Positions 52,266-62,321 of a stretch of DNA of 64,000 nt are shown piece after piece. The stretch covers positions 69,043 through 133,042 of the forward strand of contig CAJUOV010000003.1 of assembly GCA_910588695.1 (NCBI GenBank), in the 5' to 3' direction. Below the pieces are notes generated by a model. The model was not told where the DNA came from, did no database searches, and worked only from the letters and a program-made list of their open reading frames with translations. The translations under genes were made by a program, and so were the position numbers. This DNA is from an uncultured Christensenellaceae bacterium. Its GTDB lineage: Bacteria; Bacillota; Clostridia; Christensenellales; Borkfalkiaceae. Each line of letters starts with the position of its first letter. Position 1 is the first letter of the stretch.

Positions 52266-55200
52266 TTATGCTTCGGAAGAAAGCTCGTCGCCGAGCAATT
52301 CCTTTGCCGAGCCTGCATAGTCCACGTTGCGGATCCAACCCTTTTCGGCTTCCGTCGAGCCCGTATAAATCGTATTCAGACGCACGCCGAACGAAGTGAT
52401 CGCGCCCGTTCCGATGCAAGCCTCGTCAAACGTTACGACCTTCTTCAACGCGCCGTCAATGACGAAATATAATTCCAATTTTCCGTCTGCCGTGCGGCAA
52501 ACCGCCACGCGCAACCCGTCGCCCTTGAAGAGCGCATTCTCCTCCGCCGTCATAATATACCCGTTTGAACTGTATTTATTATTTACGGTGTCACGGAATT
52601 TGATCCCGCCGTTGCCTGCCGTCGCTCCGCCCAGTCCGTCCGGATGTCCGAATTCGATCCAAAAAGTTCCGAAATACAAGCCGATCATCGAACCGTAATT
52701 CAAGCTGGCTCCTTGCCCCGAAAGTCTTACCGTCGCGCCGAACCATACCTCGCCTTCGAGATTCAGTCCCGTCATCAGCAAGTTCCCGACAGGACGGTTT
52801 CCTGTGATTCCGTTTACCGCAAAATCGGCGCCGAGCTCCGCTTTGTAATCGCCGACGTTGTTGACGTCGTTCGAAAGATTTAACTTCAACACGGTCGCAG
52901 AACCGTCGCAAACGAAATCTTTTACTTTCAGATTACCGTTCATTGCCGTCGTCGTTACGCGGTACGTGCCCAACTTCATCCCCGTGATTGCGGAAACGGC
53001 GTTGTTTGCTCCTACCGTTGCGGTGTACGTTACGCTTGCCTCGTCCTTCTTCGTCAGCGTGAACGTTGCACCCTGCAACGAGACCTTGCTCGCGTCGATT
53101 GCTGCCCCTCCCTCGTAGCCTAACGTAGGCGTAACGTCTACGTATTCGAGAACCGACGTTACCTCGATCACGGTGTTGCCGTAGAACGCAAAGGAATACG
53201 TTCCGTTATTTCCCGTTACCGCCTTCCCGTTCACCTTTACGAGAGTTACGTTGTAGTTACTCGCCGCCGTTACCGTAAACGTATACGTTTGACCGAACAC
53301 GAAGTTGCTGCCGTTTACGGTTACTGTCGCCGCTTTATTCGTGTCGTCGCCGTCGTACGCCGCGCCGTTTAATTTAATTTCCACCTTATCGCCGAGAACG
53401 CTCCCAAGCAAATCCTTTGCCGAGCCTGCATAGTCCACGTTGCGGATCCAACCCTTTTCGCTTTCCGTCGAGCCCGTATAAATTGTATTCAGACGCACCC
53501 CGAACGAAGCGATCGCGCCCGTTCCGATACAAGCCTCGTCAAACGTTACGACCTTCTTCAACGCGCCGTCAATGACGAAGTATACCTCCATCTTCCCGTC
53601 TGCCGTGCGGCAAACCGCCACGCGCAGTCCGTCGCCCTTGAAGAGCGCGTTCTCCTCCGCCGTCATGATATATCCGTTTGAACTGTATTTATTATTTACG
53701 GTGTCACGGAATTTGATCCCGCCGTTGTGGTCTGTCGCTCCGCTCATCCCGTCAGGATGTCCGATTTCAAGCCAATAGGTTCCGAAATTCAAGCCGATCA
53801 TCGAGCCGTACCGCAAGCTGTTTCCCGCGCCCGAAAGTCTTACCGTCGCGCCGAACCACACCTCGCCTTCGAGATTCAGCCCCGTCATCAACAAGTTTCC
53901 GGAAGGACGGTTCCCCGTAATCCCGCTTACCTCAAAGCCTGTGCCAAGCTCCGCTTTGTAATTGCCGCCATTGAGAGCGATGCTATTCGAAAGCTGTAAC
54001 TTCAACGTTCCGTTCAGCGCGATTGCGGCGCCTTCGCAAACGAAGTCCTCCGCATTCAATTTGCCGTTCATCGCCGTCGTCGTTACGGCGTACACTCCGC
54101 CAATCTTCAATCCCGTCACCGTGGGGACGGCGTTATTCGCTCCCACCGTTACGGTGTGCGTATCGCTTGCGTCAGCCTTATTCGTCAGCGTAAGCGTCGC
54201 ACCCTGCAACGAGACCTTGCTCGCTTCGACTGCTGTTCCGTTCTGATAACTCAACGCAAATGCGACGTCCGATTTCACGGCTTTTGTCTCTACCGTGATA
54301 ATGAAGAAGCCATCCGACGGAAACTCACGGGAATACTTGCCGTCCGTCGCCGTTACCGCTTCGCCGTTTACCCTCACCGAAACGATTTCGTAATAATCGC
54401 TTTCGGGCGCGACCGTAAACTCGACCGTATCTCCGCTCTCGTATTCGCGTTCCAAATCTGCGGTAACGGTTGCTCCGATCGCCTCTCCGATTACAACATT
54501 TTTGCTCTTGCCTACGCTCACGATTTCGAGATCGAGCTCGCCGCCGTAATAAGTGAACGTATAAGAACCGTCCGTCAGGTCTTTCAGCGGGATGCTCTCG
54601 CCGTTGAGCAAAATTTTCGTGAGTGTATAAGCTTCGTCCGTTTTAACCGTGAACGTAAGCTCCTGTTTGTAATTGTACAGTTTGCCGTTCTCTATTCCGG
54701 TAACGGTAACGCCTTCGCCCGCCCGAACGCTCGCCTCTCGGCTCAGCCGCGTTCCGAAATCCGCAATCGCCTCTTCTCCGCAGGAGAACTTATAATCCGT
54801 GATTTTTACGGGCAAATTCAGCACCGTAAGCCCCATATAAGCCAACGTTTCCGCCGTGATATACTGCGCCTCTGCCTTAGCATAGAGTTCACCGTTGCAG
54901 TACAGCCAGAAATCCTTACCGTCGCGGAAGGCGGTGAGCGTAAAGCCCTCCTCTCTCGTCGGATCGAACGGCTTATTCGTAATAAAATGCCGTTTCCCCG
55001 TAAAACTTTCTCCGTTTAGGGGATCCGCCCAATATAGGCTGTTAAAATGATTGGTTTCTTTTGTATTGAGCGTAACGCCCATATTCAGGGCGCAGCTTTT
55101 CGTTGCCCCCTCTACCGTAGTTCTGTCGCCGTAGAACGCCAGCCCGACCATGGGGTATTGGTCATTATTGTTAATTGTCTCTTTGAAAGCCTCATGATCC

Positions 55201-56240
55201 ACCGTGAATTTTGCCTCGGCAAACAGCACGGTATCCTTCATGTCTCTTACGTACAAACGCGCCTCGCGGCGTTTTTCGGGATCGGTTGTCGCCGCAAACG
55301 TAACCTCGCGGTTCTCGCCCGCGACGTCGCCGTTCAGATCAAACCCCGCGTCGTAATCCACACGATCGTCCCACATTCCGAACACTTCGCCCTGCGGTTG
55401 AAGGACCCGCCCCGCTTCGCCGTATTTTAACCACGAAGAGGGGTTTCCCCAGCCGTGACCGTATTGGGAATCGAGAAATTCCCAGCAGCGCGTAGCCGCT
55501 TTGCTCGTCTCTTCCAAATCGAAATCGGCATAGCGGTGGGAAGCAAACGTTGCCATCACCTCTTCGGGAACGTCGTTGCCGTCGATAAAGGGCAACGCGT
55601 TCCAAGGGATAAACGTTTCCACGCCGTAGCCCTGCGCGTTTTTACTGTTCAGTTCCGCGCCCTTAGTATCCACTCCCGAGTGCATCCCGACCGTGCCGAG
55701 CTTCGTCTGAACGCCGTTCGTCGTCACATATCCGCTGATGTCTCCGTCCACCGAAAAACCGATTTCGGCAAAGCCAGGGTTCTTTTCCGCCTTCTTTCTT
55801 TCATCGGCAACGTAAATGGAAATGCCCGTCTTTCCGAACGCTCTGGTAGGAACCTGATAGGTATTGCGGTCAAAATCGTCCCATTTGAGACCGCTGTAAA
55901 GCACGGGGTCTTCCGATTTGATTCCCACGTACAAGCCCTTTTCGTCGGTGACGACGGTCGCCTCGTATTTGACGTCGTTCTCAAATCCAGAAGGGTTCGA
56001 CCCCGAACGGTTGGCGGCATTGGACGTCATGCGATGCCATGTAGCGTTCGTCCAGATTTCCTCATCGAATTTGCCGTCCAACAGCGCGCGGTCCGCCTGA
56101 TAGACCTGCCGACTTAAGTTTCTCTCATATTCGCCGAATTCATACGACGGCGCATTTTCGGTCGCGCAGCCCGCAATCAGGGCGCCCGTTCCCAAGAGCG
56201 ACAACGTTATAACCGCAGAAATACACGTTTTCTTTTTCAT
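52266..56240 (-). CDS. 1324-residue surface lipoprotein with CBM9-like domain and a recent 371-residue internal duplication
   Basis: A lipobox Cys at 25 (LIAGC) anchors this giant protein. An N-terminal CBM9/DOMON-like domain (about 45-240: LLDGKFDEEIWTNATWHRM...YEATVVTDEKGLYVGIKSEDP) is followed by another sugar-binding-like beta-sandwich. Short beta repeats (ITVTETKAV-type, VRVNGEAVTATDGKYSREF) come next, then two large repeats of 371 residues (DNA period 1113 bp, about 53.4-54.5 kb and 52.3-53.4 kb). Each repeat ends with a lectin-like beta-sandwich (NRP-GNLLMTGLNLEGEVWFGATVRLSG...FDEACIGTGAI-SFGVRLNTIYTGST). I see no catalytic site. It should bind polysaccharide for the importer and GH43 upstream. 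Confidence 0.82.
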   Translation of the reverse strand: MKKKTCISAVITLSLLGTGALIAGCATENAPSYEFGEYERNLSRQVYQADRALLDGKFDEEIWTNATWHRMTSNAANRSGSNPSGFENDVKYEATVVTDEKGLYVGIKSEDPVLYSGLKWDDFDRNTYQVPTRAFGKTGISIYVADERKKAEKNPGFAEIGFSVDGDISGYVTTNGVQTKLGTVGMHSGVDTKGAELNSKNAQGYGVETFIPWNALPFIDGNDVPEEVMATFASHRYADFDLEETSKAATRCWEFLDSQYGHGWGNPSSWLKYGEAGRVLQPQGEVFGMWDDRVDYDAGFDLNGDVAGENREVTFAATTDPEKRREARLYVRDMKDTVLFAEAKFTVDHEAFKETINNNDQYPMVGLAFYGDRTTVEGATKSCALNMGVTLNTKETNHFNSLYWADPLNGESFTGKRHFITNKPFDPTREEGFTLTAFRDGKDFWLYCNGELYAKAEAQYITAETLAYMGLTVLNLPVKITDYKFSCGEEAIADFGTRLSREASVRAGEGVTVTGIENGKLYNYKQELTFTVKTDEAYTLTKILLNGESIPLKDLTDGSYTFTYYGGELDLEIVSVGKSKNVVIGEAIGATVTADLEREYESGDTVEFTVAPESDYYEIVSVRVNGEAVTATDGKYSREFPSDGFFIITVETKAVKSDVAFALSYQNGTAVEASKVSLQGATLTLTNKADASDTHTVTVGANNAVPTVTGLKIGGVYAVTTTAMNGKLNAEDFVCEGAAIALNGTLKLQLSNSIALNGGNYKAELGTGFEVSGITGNRPSGNLLMTGLNLEGEVWFGATVRLSGAGNSLRYGSMIGLNFGTYWLEIGHPDGMSGATDHNGGIKFRDTVNNKYSSNGYIMTAEENALFKGDGLRVAVCRTADGKMEVYFVIDGALKKVVTFDEACIGTGAIASFGVRLNTIYTGSTESEKGWIRNVDYAGSAKDLLGSVLGDKVEIKLNGAAYDGDDTNKAATVTVNGSNFVFGQTYTFTVTAASNYNVTLVKVNGKAVTGNNGTYSFAFYGNTVIEVTSVLEYVDVTPTLGYEGGAAIDASKVSLQGATFTLTKKDEASVTYTATVGANNAVSAITGMKLGTYRVTTTAMNGNLKVKDFVCDGSATVLKLNLSNDVNNVGDYKAELGADFAVNGITGNRPVGNLLMTGLNLEGEVWFGATVRLSGQGASLNYGSMIGLYFGTFWIEFGHPDGLGGATAGNGGIKFRDTVNNKYSSNGYIMTAEENALFKGDGLRVAVCRTADGKLELYFVIDGALKKVVTFDEACIGTGAITSFGVRLNTIYTGSTEAEKGWIRNVDYAGSAKELLGDELSSEA
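52300..53690. repeat. Near-identical direct repeat within the lipoprotein gene (period 1113 bp)
   Basis: The segment around 52300-52575 recurs around 53413-53688 with only scattered single-base differences; for example, the motif starting at 52321 reappears at 53434. The repeats extend with lower identity to about 53130 and 54240. The high DNA identity suggests a recent duplication or gene conversion. Confidence 0.75.
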
Positions 56241-56255
56241 GATCCTTTTCCCTCC

Positions 56256-58307
56256 TTATTTCCCGAGCACGTAAATTTCGGAAATCGCAAACGCCTTATC
56301 CGAATCGATGGTGATACGAATCGTTTTTACCGAAATTTCGTTAAACTCCACGCATACCGATCCGCCCGGACGCGCTATTTCCATTGCCTCATAGCAGTAA
56401 AGTTCTTTATTGAATACCAAATCTTTGATATACGCCGTACTTTCGATTCGCTGTCCGTCTTTCTCAGCGGTAAAATCAAATTCGACACGGTCGATTTTAT
56501 CAAACCAATTTTCGATATCGCGCGCGTTAAACACCATCAACGCGCGGATCGTTCTGTAATCCCCGAAATCGAGCGTAATCGTCGTCTTTCCTGCGGTCGC
56601 GCTGAACTCGGAAATCTGATCGTGATGCGTCATAATGTTGAGTAAACCGTCGTTGAGCGCGTTCTTGTTCTCGCCGCGGTTTACGGTTATCTGCGCTTCT
56701 TCCGCAACGTTGCGGTAGCGCGCGTCAGGACCGAGCTTGGGCATCGGCGCATATGTGGGGCCGTTGGCGTTATACACCTTAACCCCCGCGTCGTTTACGT
56801 ACGATTTCACCTCGTCTACGCAAATACCGCGGGTATTGTTGACAGGATTTGCGCGCTCGTACAAGCCCTGATAAAAGATATACAGCTTCCCGTCATACCG
56901 CAAAAAACAATGGTGTCCCGGTCCGGAAACGTGGTCCCAAAGCGAATCTGAAGCAATCACCAGCCCGCCCTCTTCCATGGGAACCTTCTCGAAGGGACCG
57001 AGCGGCGACTTACCGATTGCCTGACCTACGGCATATTCCTTTTCGTAAGCGCCGTTCACCGAGAACGTCATATAATAGCTACTCGTCTCCGAATCATACA
57101 TCATATGCGGTCCTTCTTCAATCGCACTCGGACCCTTCGGATAGTCGATTTCCTCGTTGCCGTCCACCGTCTTATAGCCGTAGCGGGTCAGGGGCGTCAA
57201 CGTCTCCCACAGGGGATCGTCCGTCCAATTTTCGCCTAACTGCATTCCGAAAATATATTCCTGCGACGGCTGACAGCTTGAAAAATAAATATACTTTTTC
57301 CCCGTTTTCGCGTCGTAGAACGGATCGGCGTCGATCATCGTCATCCGATCGGGCAGGGCGGATTTCAACGCCTGATATTTCTCCGTTTCGCCGTTCTCTT
57401 CAAACGCGGAGAGCGCCTCGTAAAAGTCCTCATGCGCAAAGAACGGGTGTCCGATGCCGATCTCGCGCGCGGCTTCGTTGTACCCCTCCTCGTCTTCGAC
57501 ATTGGTATACTGCTTGAAGGGTCCCACGGGACTTTCGGAAACAGCCACGCCGATACTGTGAACAAAACTGACCGCCGCTTTCCTCGTAATGTGCGCCGTC
57601 TTCAACCCCAGAACGCAATCCTTTGCCCATATCAGCTTCTGAGCGTCGTCCGCTTCCGGTTGTGCCATGTTTGCATCGTAATCTTCGAGAAGCGACTTTG
57701 CCTCTTCCCACTCTTTAGCGGTATATCCCTCCGCGGGGACTTCTCCGTTGAATTGCGTACGCAATTCGGCGATTCCCCTCTGCGCCGTAGCGAGATCGTA
57801 TTCCCGCACCTTCGCCGCGATTTGTTCGTACTCCGATTTCTCCGCCATGGAATCGAAGAGATTGTCGTTGTCGCGCCCCTCCCAAGCGGCGGAGAAAAAC
57901 AGATAATATTTCCCGTCCGCCTCGTCGTAAATACATTCCGGCGCGTACAGACGATTCTGCGCCCAACTCCCTTTCTCGGGCAGGAACGCCGTCTGCACGT
58001 ACTCCCAGTCGATCATATTCCGGCTGCGGTTCACGCCGAAGCTTTTCACGTTATCGGCGTCCCCCGTCGAAAACATATAAAAGTACCCGCCGTATTTCGC
58101 ATCCCGTTCTTCGGGAACCCACAGCACCGAGGGGTCGGCGCTGTAAGTCGTCATGTCGTTGCGGTAAAACAAATCGGGGTTGTAATTCTGATCCGCCGAT
58201 TGGTCATAGCTCGGCAACTCGATTCCGTTCTCGCTACCGCACCCGCTTGCAACGCCCCCTACCAACAGGACGCCGGCCAAGCCGATTGCCAAAAATTTTT
58301 TTCTCAT
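56256..58307 (-). CDS. GH43-like lipoprotein with C-terminal F5/8C-like domain
   Basis: This 683-residue lipoprotein (Cys23, VASGC) carries a beta-propeller of the GH43/32 type: YSADPSVLWVPEERDAKYGGYFYMFSTGD, YAPECIYDEADGKYYLFFSAAW, and the Glu of SAIEEGPHMMYDSETSSYYMTFS. A helical insert of about 110 residues (about 140-250, NDNLFDSMAEKSEYEQIAAK) interrupts the propeller. A discoidin-like domain (about 550-680, NALNDGLLNIMTHHDQISEFSATAGKTTITLDFGDYRTIRAL) ends it. AGGAGG precedes ATG 58307. It follows the importer genes and likely cuts arabino- or galacto-furanosyl glycans; specificity is unknown. Confidence 0.85.
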   Translation of the reverse strand: MRKKFLAIGLAGVLLVGGVASGCGSENGIELPSYDQSADQNYNPDLFYRNDMTTYSADPSVLWVPEERDAKYGGYFYMFSTGDADNVKSFGVNRSRNMIDWEYVQTAFLPEKGSWAQNRLYAPECIYDEADGKYYLFFSAAWEGRDNDNLFDSMAEKSEYEQIAAKVREYDLATAQRGIAELRTQFNGEVPAEGYTAKEWEEAKSLLEDYDANMAQPEADDAQKLIWAKDCVLGLKTAHITRKAAVSFVHSIGVAVSESPVGPFKQYTNVEDEEGYNEAAREIGIGHPFFAHEDFYEALSAFEENGETEKYQALKSALPDRMTMIDADPFYDAKTGKKYIYFSSCQPSQEYIFGMQLGENWTDDPLWETLTPLTRYGYKTVDGNEEIDYPKGPSAIEEGPHMMYDSETSSYYMTFSVNGAYEKEYAVGQAIGKSPLGPFEKVPMEEGGLVIASDSLWDHVSGPGHHCFLRYDGKLYIFYQGLYERANPVNNTRGICVDEVKSYVNDAGVKVYNANGPTYAPMPKLGPDARYRNVAEEAQITVNRGENKNALNDGLLNIMTHHDQISEFSATAGKTTITLDFGDYRTIRALMVFNARDIENWFDKIDRVEFDFTAEKDGQRIESTAYIKDLVFNKELYCYEAMEIARPGGSVCVEFNEISVKTIRITIDSDKAFAISEIYVLGK

Positions 58308-58360
58308 ATGATCCTCCTAACATATTTTTGATTTTATGATATTCTTTTGTCTTTGCTTTT

Positions 58361-59254
58361 TCAGCCCTTCACTCCGCCGACTGCAATTCCTTCGATAAAA
58401 AACTTCTGCAAAAAGCAATAGATCAGAATGAGCGGCAGCATCCCCAAGATCGCGGCTGCGCAATGGATATTCTCTTTTCCCAGACCGGGGAACGTTCCCC
58501 TCACGTCCGACAAGACAAGCTGCAACGTTGCCAATTCGGGCACTCCCTCCAAATACAGCAGAGGTCCCATATAGCTGTTGTATCCCGCCACGAACCCGAA
58601 AATAAACTGTGCGATAAATGCGGGAACCGCAAGCGGGAATAAAATCAGGAAAAACGAACCGAATATTCCCAAACCGTCTATCTTTCCCGCTTCTATCAAG
58701 CTGTCCGGAATGCCTTCATAAAACATTTTGAAGAAAAATACCGTTCCCATACTGCCGAACATTCCGGGGATTATGAGCGGGAACGGCGTTCCCACCCAGC
58801 CGATTTGCGAATAGAACGTATAGGAAATGACGCCGAATGCGCCGAGCGGAACCATCGAAAGCAGAAACGCAATTCTGAAAATCTTTTTCTGCCCCGGAAA
58901 TTTCAGCTTGGAGTAGGCGTATGCCGAGAGCCCCGAAACGACCAATCCCACGATCAGGGGCAATAGCGTCATCCAAAGCGTGTTGGCAAAACCGATGAGC
59001 AGCGACGGCGCGCCGAGATAATCGGCTGCAATATCGTCGGAAAACACCGACCCGTACGGGCGAAACGTTACTTTCGGCAACCAAACGAACGAAGTCGTCG
59101 ACGTCAGTTGTTCCGTCGAAGTTACGGAAGTTAAAAAAACGATGAGCAGCGGTCCGAACAGAAACAACGTATAAAATACAAGTACCGCAAATACAAAGAT
59201 CTTGCCGACCGAAAAACGTTTCTTTGTTTTCTGCGCCTTTATCACCCGTTCCAT
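58361..59254 (-). CDS. Sugar ABC transporter permease, MalG type
   Basis: This 297-residue membrane protein has a basic N-terminus (KAQKTKKRFSVGK), about six spans, the coupling loop LIEAGKIDGLGIFGSFFLILFPLAVPA (EAA changed to EAG) and a GIAVGGVKG end. It lies one base after the partner permease. Confidence 0.92.
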   Translation of the reverse strand: MERVIKAQKTKKRFSVGKIFVFAVLVFYTLFLFGPLLIVFLTSVTSTEQLTSTTSFVWLPKVTFRPYGSVFSDDIAADYLGAPSLLIGFANTLWMTLLPLIVGLVVSGLSAYAYSKLKFPGQKKIFRIAFLLSMVPLGAFGVISYTFYSQIGWVGTPFPLIIPGMFGSMGTVFFFKMFYEGIPDSLIEAGKIDGLGIFGSFFLILFPLAVPAFIAQFIFGFVAGYNSYMGPLLYLEGVPELATLQLVLSDVRGTFPGLGKENIHCAAAILGMLPLILIYCFLQKFFIEGIAVGGVKG

Positions 59255-59255
59255 A

Positions 59256-60293
59256 TCAACCCTCCATCAGCTTGTCGCGGCGGCGGAACAACGCGAGCGT
59301 GATCGATCCGGTTACGACAAACAACACCCATGTAATGACCGAAGCAGCCGATACGACCGAAGACGCCAGCTGATCGTTTCTGATCAGATAGTACATCAGC
59401 CGCACAAGCGTAAGCCCCATGCTTTCGTTCCCGCCGATGCTTCCCGCAAATCCGTCCGGAATCATCAGGGCGGCGATATCGTACGTAAGGAATCCCGCGC
59501 CGATCCCCGCAATCAGCAGATAAAATGTCGTGGGCGCAATTCCCGGCAACGTAATATGAATGAACTTTTCCCATGCGTTAGCCCCGTCAAGCTCCGCGGC
59601 TTCGTACTGCGAAACGTCGATATTAGCAAGCGCCGATTTATACATAACGATTCCGTAGCCGGGCGCTTGCCATATGATTGCGATAATAATCGTCCAGGTC
59701 ATCGTAGACGGATCGTTCAGCCATGTGATCGAAGTTCCGAAAATCGTATTGAGCACGCCCGAATCTTCCCCGCTGAACATCCAACGCCACATCAGCGATA
59801 CGGCGACGGTAGAACAGATATAAGGCACGAAAAATAAAATCTGAAAAACATTATGCCCTTTTACCTTGGTGGCAAGCAATACGGCAATACCGAGCGCAAT
59901 CAACAGAGTGACGAACTGCGTAGAGGCGATCCATAGCGTGATTCCGCACGCCTTATAAAAGTAATGCGCCACATTCAATCCGTAGGTTGATAAGGAATAA
60001 TCGTTGGAAAATATGACCTTAAACCCTTCGAAGTTGTTCCACGAAAAGCTCCCGAGCTCATAAAGATCAACGTCGCAAAACAGCGCAAGGAAAGATATCA
60101 CAAGCGGAAATCCGTTAAAGATCAGAAATCCGATGACCGGAATCAGTGCGAGTATAATCGCTATAATCGCTTCTTTATTCCATTTTCCCCGTCTTTTCCG
60201 CCGCTTGCTCCGACTTTCGCAGGAGTTTTCTTCTTGTTGTCCGATCGCAACGTTCTCCCGTTCTAAGATGTCGTCCTGTAACTCGGCGTTCAT
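59256..60293 (-). CDS. Sugar ABC transporter permease, MalF/UgpA type
   Basis: This 345-residue membrane protein has a long charged N-terminal tail (about 35 residues with SKRRKRRGKWNKE), followed by AIIAIILALIPVIGFLIFNGFPLVISFLALF, and the coupling loop QYEAAELDGANAWEKFIHITLP. It lies one base from each neighbour, so all three transporter genes form one message. Confidence 0.92.
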   Translation of the reverse strand: MNAELQDDILERENVAIGQQEENSCESRSKRRKRRGKWNKEAIIAIILALIPVIGFLIFNGFPLVISFLALFCDVDLYELGSFSWNNFEGFKVIFSNDYSLSTYGLNVAHYFYKACGITLWIASTQFVTLLIALGIAVLLATKVKGHNVFQILFFVPYICSTVAVSLMWRWMFSGEDSGVLNTIFGTSITWLNDPSTMTWTIIIAIIWQAPGYGIVMYKSALANIDVSQYEAAELDGANAWEKFIHITLPGIAPTTFYLLIAGIGAGFLTYDIAALMIPDGFAGSIGGNESMGLTLVRLMYYLIRNDQLASSVVSAASVITWVLFVVTGSITLALFRRRDKLMEG

Positions 60294-60294
60294 A

Positions 60295-62139
60295 TCAGGA
60301 CCTCTTCATATAAATGCTCATCGGCGCCAAGGCTACGTTGGCAACCTCGAAATAATCGTCAAAGTACTTCGATAATTTGAGTTTGCCTTCCCGCACGTCA
60401 TAGTTGAGAGGCGTCGCCCACCCCGCGATCCACGTCTCCACGTTAAAATACGACCAATCGCCCACGTAACTGTTCCGATTCGCATACGCCGCCGCATAGG
60501 CGTTCTTGCAGACTCTGTCATCGGAATCGCTGAAGCCGTCGCTCAGTCCCACGTTCGTCTGATTCGGTACAACCATATTGCCTTTTGCTACGATCCTCTG
60601 TCCTTCCGGACCGCACGCCCACGAGATGAACTTAAACGCAGCCTCGTATTTCTCGGGATCCGCATTTTTGGGAATCGCAAGTCCGCTCGTCTCCGGACTT
60701 ATGCAAGTCGTAGCTTCACCCATTACGGGAACTTCTTTTCCGCCCGCGGAAGTAACCGTTCTGATTTCACCCGTGTAAACGTCATCGCCATACGTTTTTC
60801 CGATCACTTTCAGATATTCGTTTGCAAATCCCGCGGCATTGTTTTTCTGATAAGTGCTCCCGCCGACGTATTCACGGTAATTACACAGAGGAGCAATATC
60901 GTATTTGCCCCCGATGGCGCTGTCGGCAAAAGCGTTTATATTGTTGTAATACTCGTTCAACATGGGGCTTTCACCGCTTGTAAACCGCGTCGAACGGTTC
61001 TCCGTCGTCGAGGGAGCAACGCCGTAGCCCGCGATCCCGTCTTCAACATATTTTGTTTTCGGAACTCCCAAACGGTTGAATTCAAGGAATGCTTTGTAGG
61101 TAGAAGGAAGCTCGGTTACCCTTCCTTCACGGTCTTCCTCGCTCCAATTTGCCCGAAGCCACGTCTTATCCTCATAATCGAGCGCTTCTCCCTGCGTATA
61201 GGTCGTACCGTTCACCTCGATGGTTTCAAGCGCAAGATAGTTATCCGTCTTATCGTTTAAGATCATCTTATAGACCGATTCGTCGCTATGCCAGCCGATG
61301 CAGTCGCCGCCGACCGCCCAAAGATAATTGAACCACCATTCCGACATATATCCGTAAACCTGATCGCTTCCCTTAAAGGTTTGGAAATCGCGCGCAAGAA
61401 TCCGCTGCTCTTCCCAGTTCATCGGAATGCGGTTATTGAATACTTTGTATACCTCTTCCCCCGCGCCGTTTGTCGATTTATTCAAGCCGCTTACGGGCGC
61501 CTCGACATATTCGGCATAGCCGTGCGGCATCAGCTTCGCATACTCTCCCGTGCCGCAAAGCTCTTCGTTGACGGAAACAACGTTGACGCCCATCTGAGCG
61601 AATATTTCCGTATTATAGAACAATACCTGCGGAATGTTGCCGAACGGCATTGCAACCAGGTCCGCCCCTTCCCCCGCACGATACTTTCCGTCTTTTAACG
61701 TAGAATTAAACCGCCATATATTTTTGGAGCTTTCGGGAATTTGATCCCATGCGAGCGTTTCTTTTGCCGCGTCGTTCAAATACTGTTCCAGATGAACAAA
61801 GTGATCTCCGCGGGTCACTACGTTCTTGAATTGCCCCGGAGCGTTTGAAACGGACACTACGTCGAACGATTTTCCTTTTTTGCCGATGATATTGTTGTAA
61901 CTGAGCACCGACGTCGACGGCTGCATTGTCACAACGACTTTATCGGTCTGTCCCTGCGTCTCGTTATAAGTTTTCACCATTTCTTCAAACGCGCTCTTCG
62001 TATATGTACTGACATACGAAGCATAGTATTTGATAGAGGTAAATCCTTCGGGAACAGGCTCTCCCCCGCAAGCAGTGAAGGAAAGCCCCATAGCCGCAAC
62101 AAGTCCCGACACGATAAGCAATTTGCCAATTTTTTTCAT
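60295..62139 (-). CDS. Extracellular sugar-binding lipoprotein (large)
   Basis: This 614-residue binding protein has lipobox Cys24 (SFTAC). Family 1 elements include SIKYYASYVSTYTKSAFEEMVKTYNETQGQ, FDVVSVSNAPGQFKNVV, VAMPFGNIPQVLFYNTEIF, YMSEWWFNYLWAVGGD, and a late AFKFISWACGPEGQRIVAKGNMVVPNQ. It is longer than the usual 400-450 residues. A strong AAGGAGG lies before ATG 62139, and an AraC-type operator stands about 70 bp upstream. It opens the largest unit in the window. Confidence 0.92.
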   Translation of the reverse strand: MKKIGKLLIVSGLVAAMGLSFTACGGEPVPEGFTSIKYYASYVSTYTKSAFEEMVKTYNETQGQTDKVVVTMQPSTSVLSYNNIIGKKGKSFDVVSVSNAPGQFKNVVTRGDHFVHLEQYLNDAAKETLAWDQIPESSKNIWRFNSTLKDGKYRAGEGADLVAMPFGNIPQVLFYNTEIFAQMGVNVVSVNEELCGTGEYAKLMPHGYAEYVEAPVSGLNKSTNGAGEEVYKVFNNRIPMNWEEQRILARDFQTFKGSDQVYGYMSEWWFNYLWAVGGDCIGWHSDESVYKMILNDKTDNYLALETIEVNGTTYTQGEALDYEDKTWLRANWSEEDREGRVTELPSTYKAFLEFNRLGVPKTKYVEDGIAGYGVAPSTTENRSTRFTSGESPMLNEYYNNINAFADSAIGGKYDIAPLCNYREYVGGSTYQKNNAAGFANEYLKVIGKTYGDDVYTGEIRTVTSAGGKEVPVMGEATTCISPETSGLAIPKNADPEKYEAAFKFISWACGPEGQRIVAKGNMVVPNQTNVGLSDGFSDSDDRVCKNAYAAAYANRNSYVGDWSYFNVETWIAGWATPLNYDVREGKLKLSKYFDDYFEVANVALAPMSIYMKRS

Positions 62140-62202
62140 AAATCCTCCTTATTCTGAATCGGATATCCCGATTGTTTCCGCCTGATCAGATTTTATCAGC
62201 TA

Positions 62203-62239
62203 TTTATAATGTAAATAGTAGTTTAACATTTTAATAGTA
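62203..62239 (-). promoter_or_regulatory. AraC-type direct-repeat operator and weak promoter of the third ABC unit
   Basis: On the plus strand, TGTAAATAGTA (62210-62220) and TTTTAATAGTA (62229-62239) repeat with 19-bp spacing. A TATAAA (-10 candidate) on the minus strand lies at 62208-62203, with no good -35 box. This is the layout of an activator-dependent promoter driving the binding-protein gene at 62139. Confidence 0.55.
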
Positions 62240-62293
62240 ATATTTACCTAAAAACTTGTATAATCGTATTTTATTATTTATTTTGTTATGGAA

Positions 62294-62321
62294 AAGGAGA
62301 CCCGCCTGTGCGAATCTCCTT
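62294..62321 (-). terminator. Weak hairpin at the end of the araC-like gene
   Basis: AAGGAGA and TCTCCTT form a 7-bp stem with a 14-base loop overlapping the stop codon of the regulator. On the minus strand TTTTCC follows. It may attenuate readthrough into the importer unit. Confidence 0.3.
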
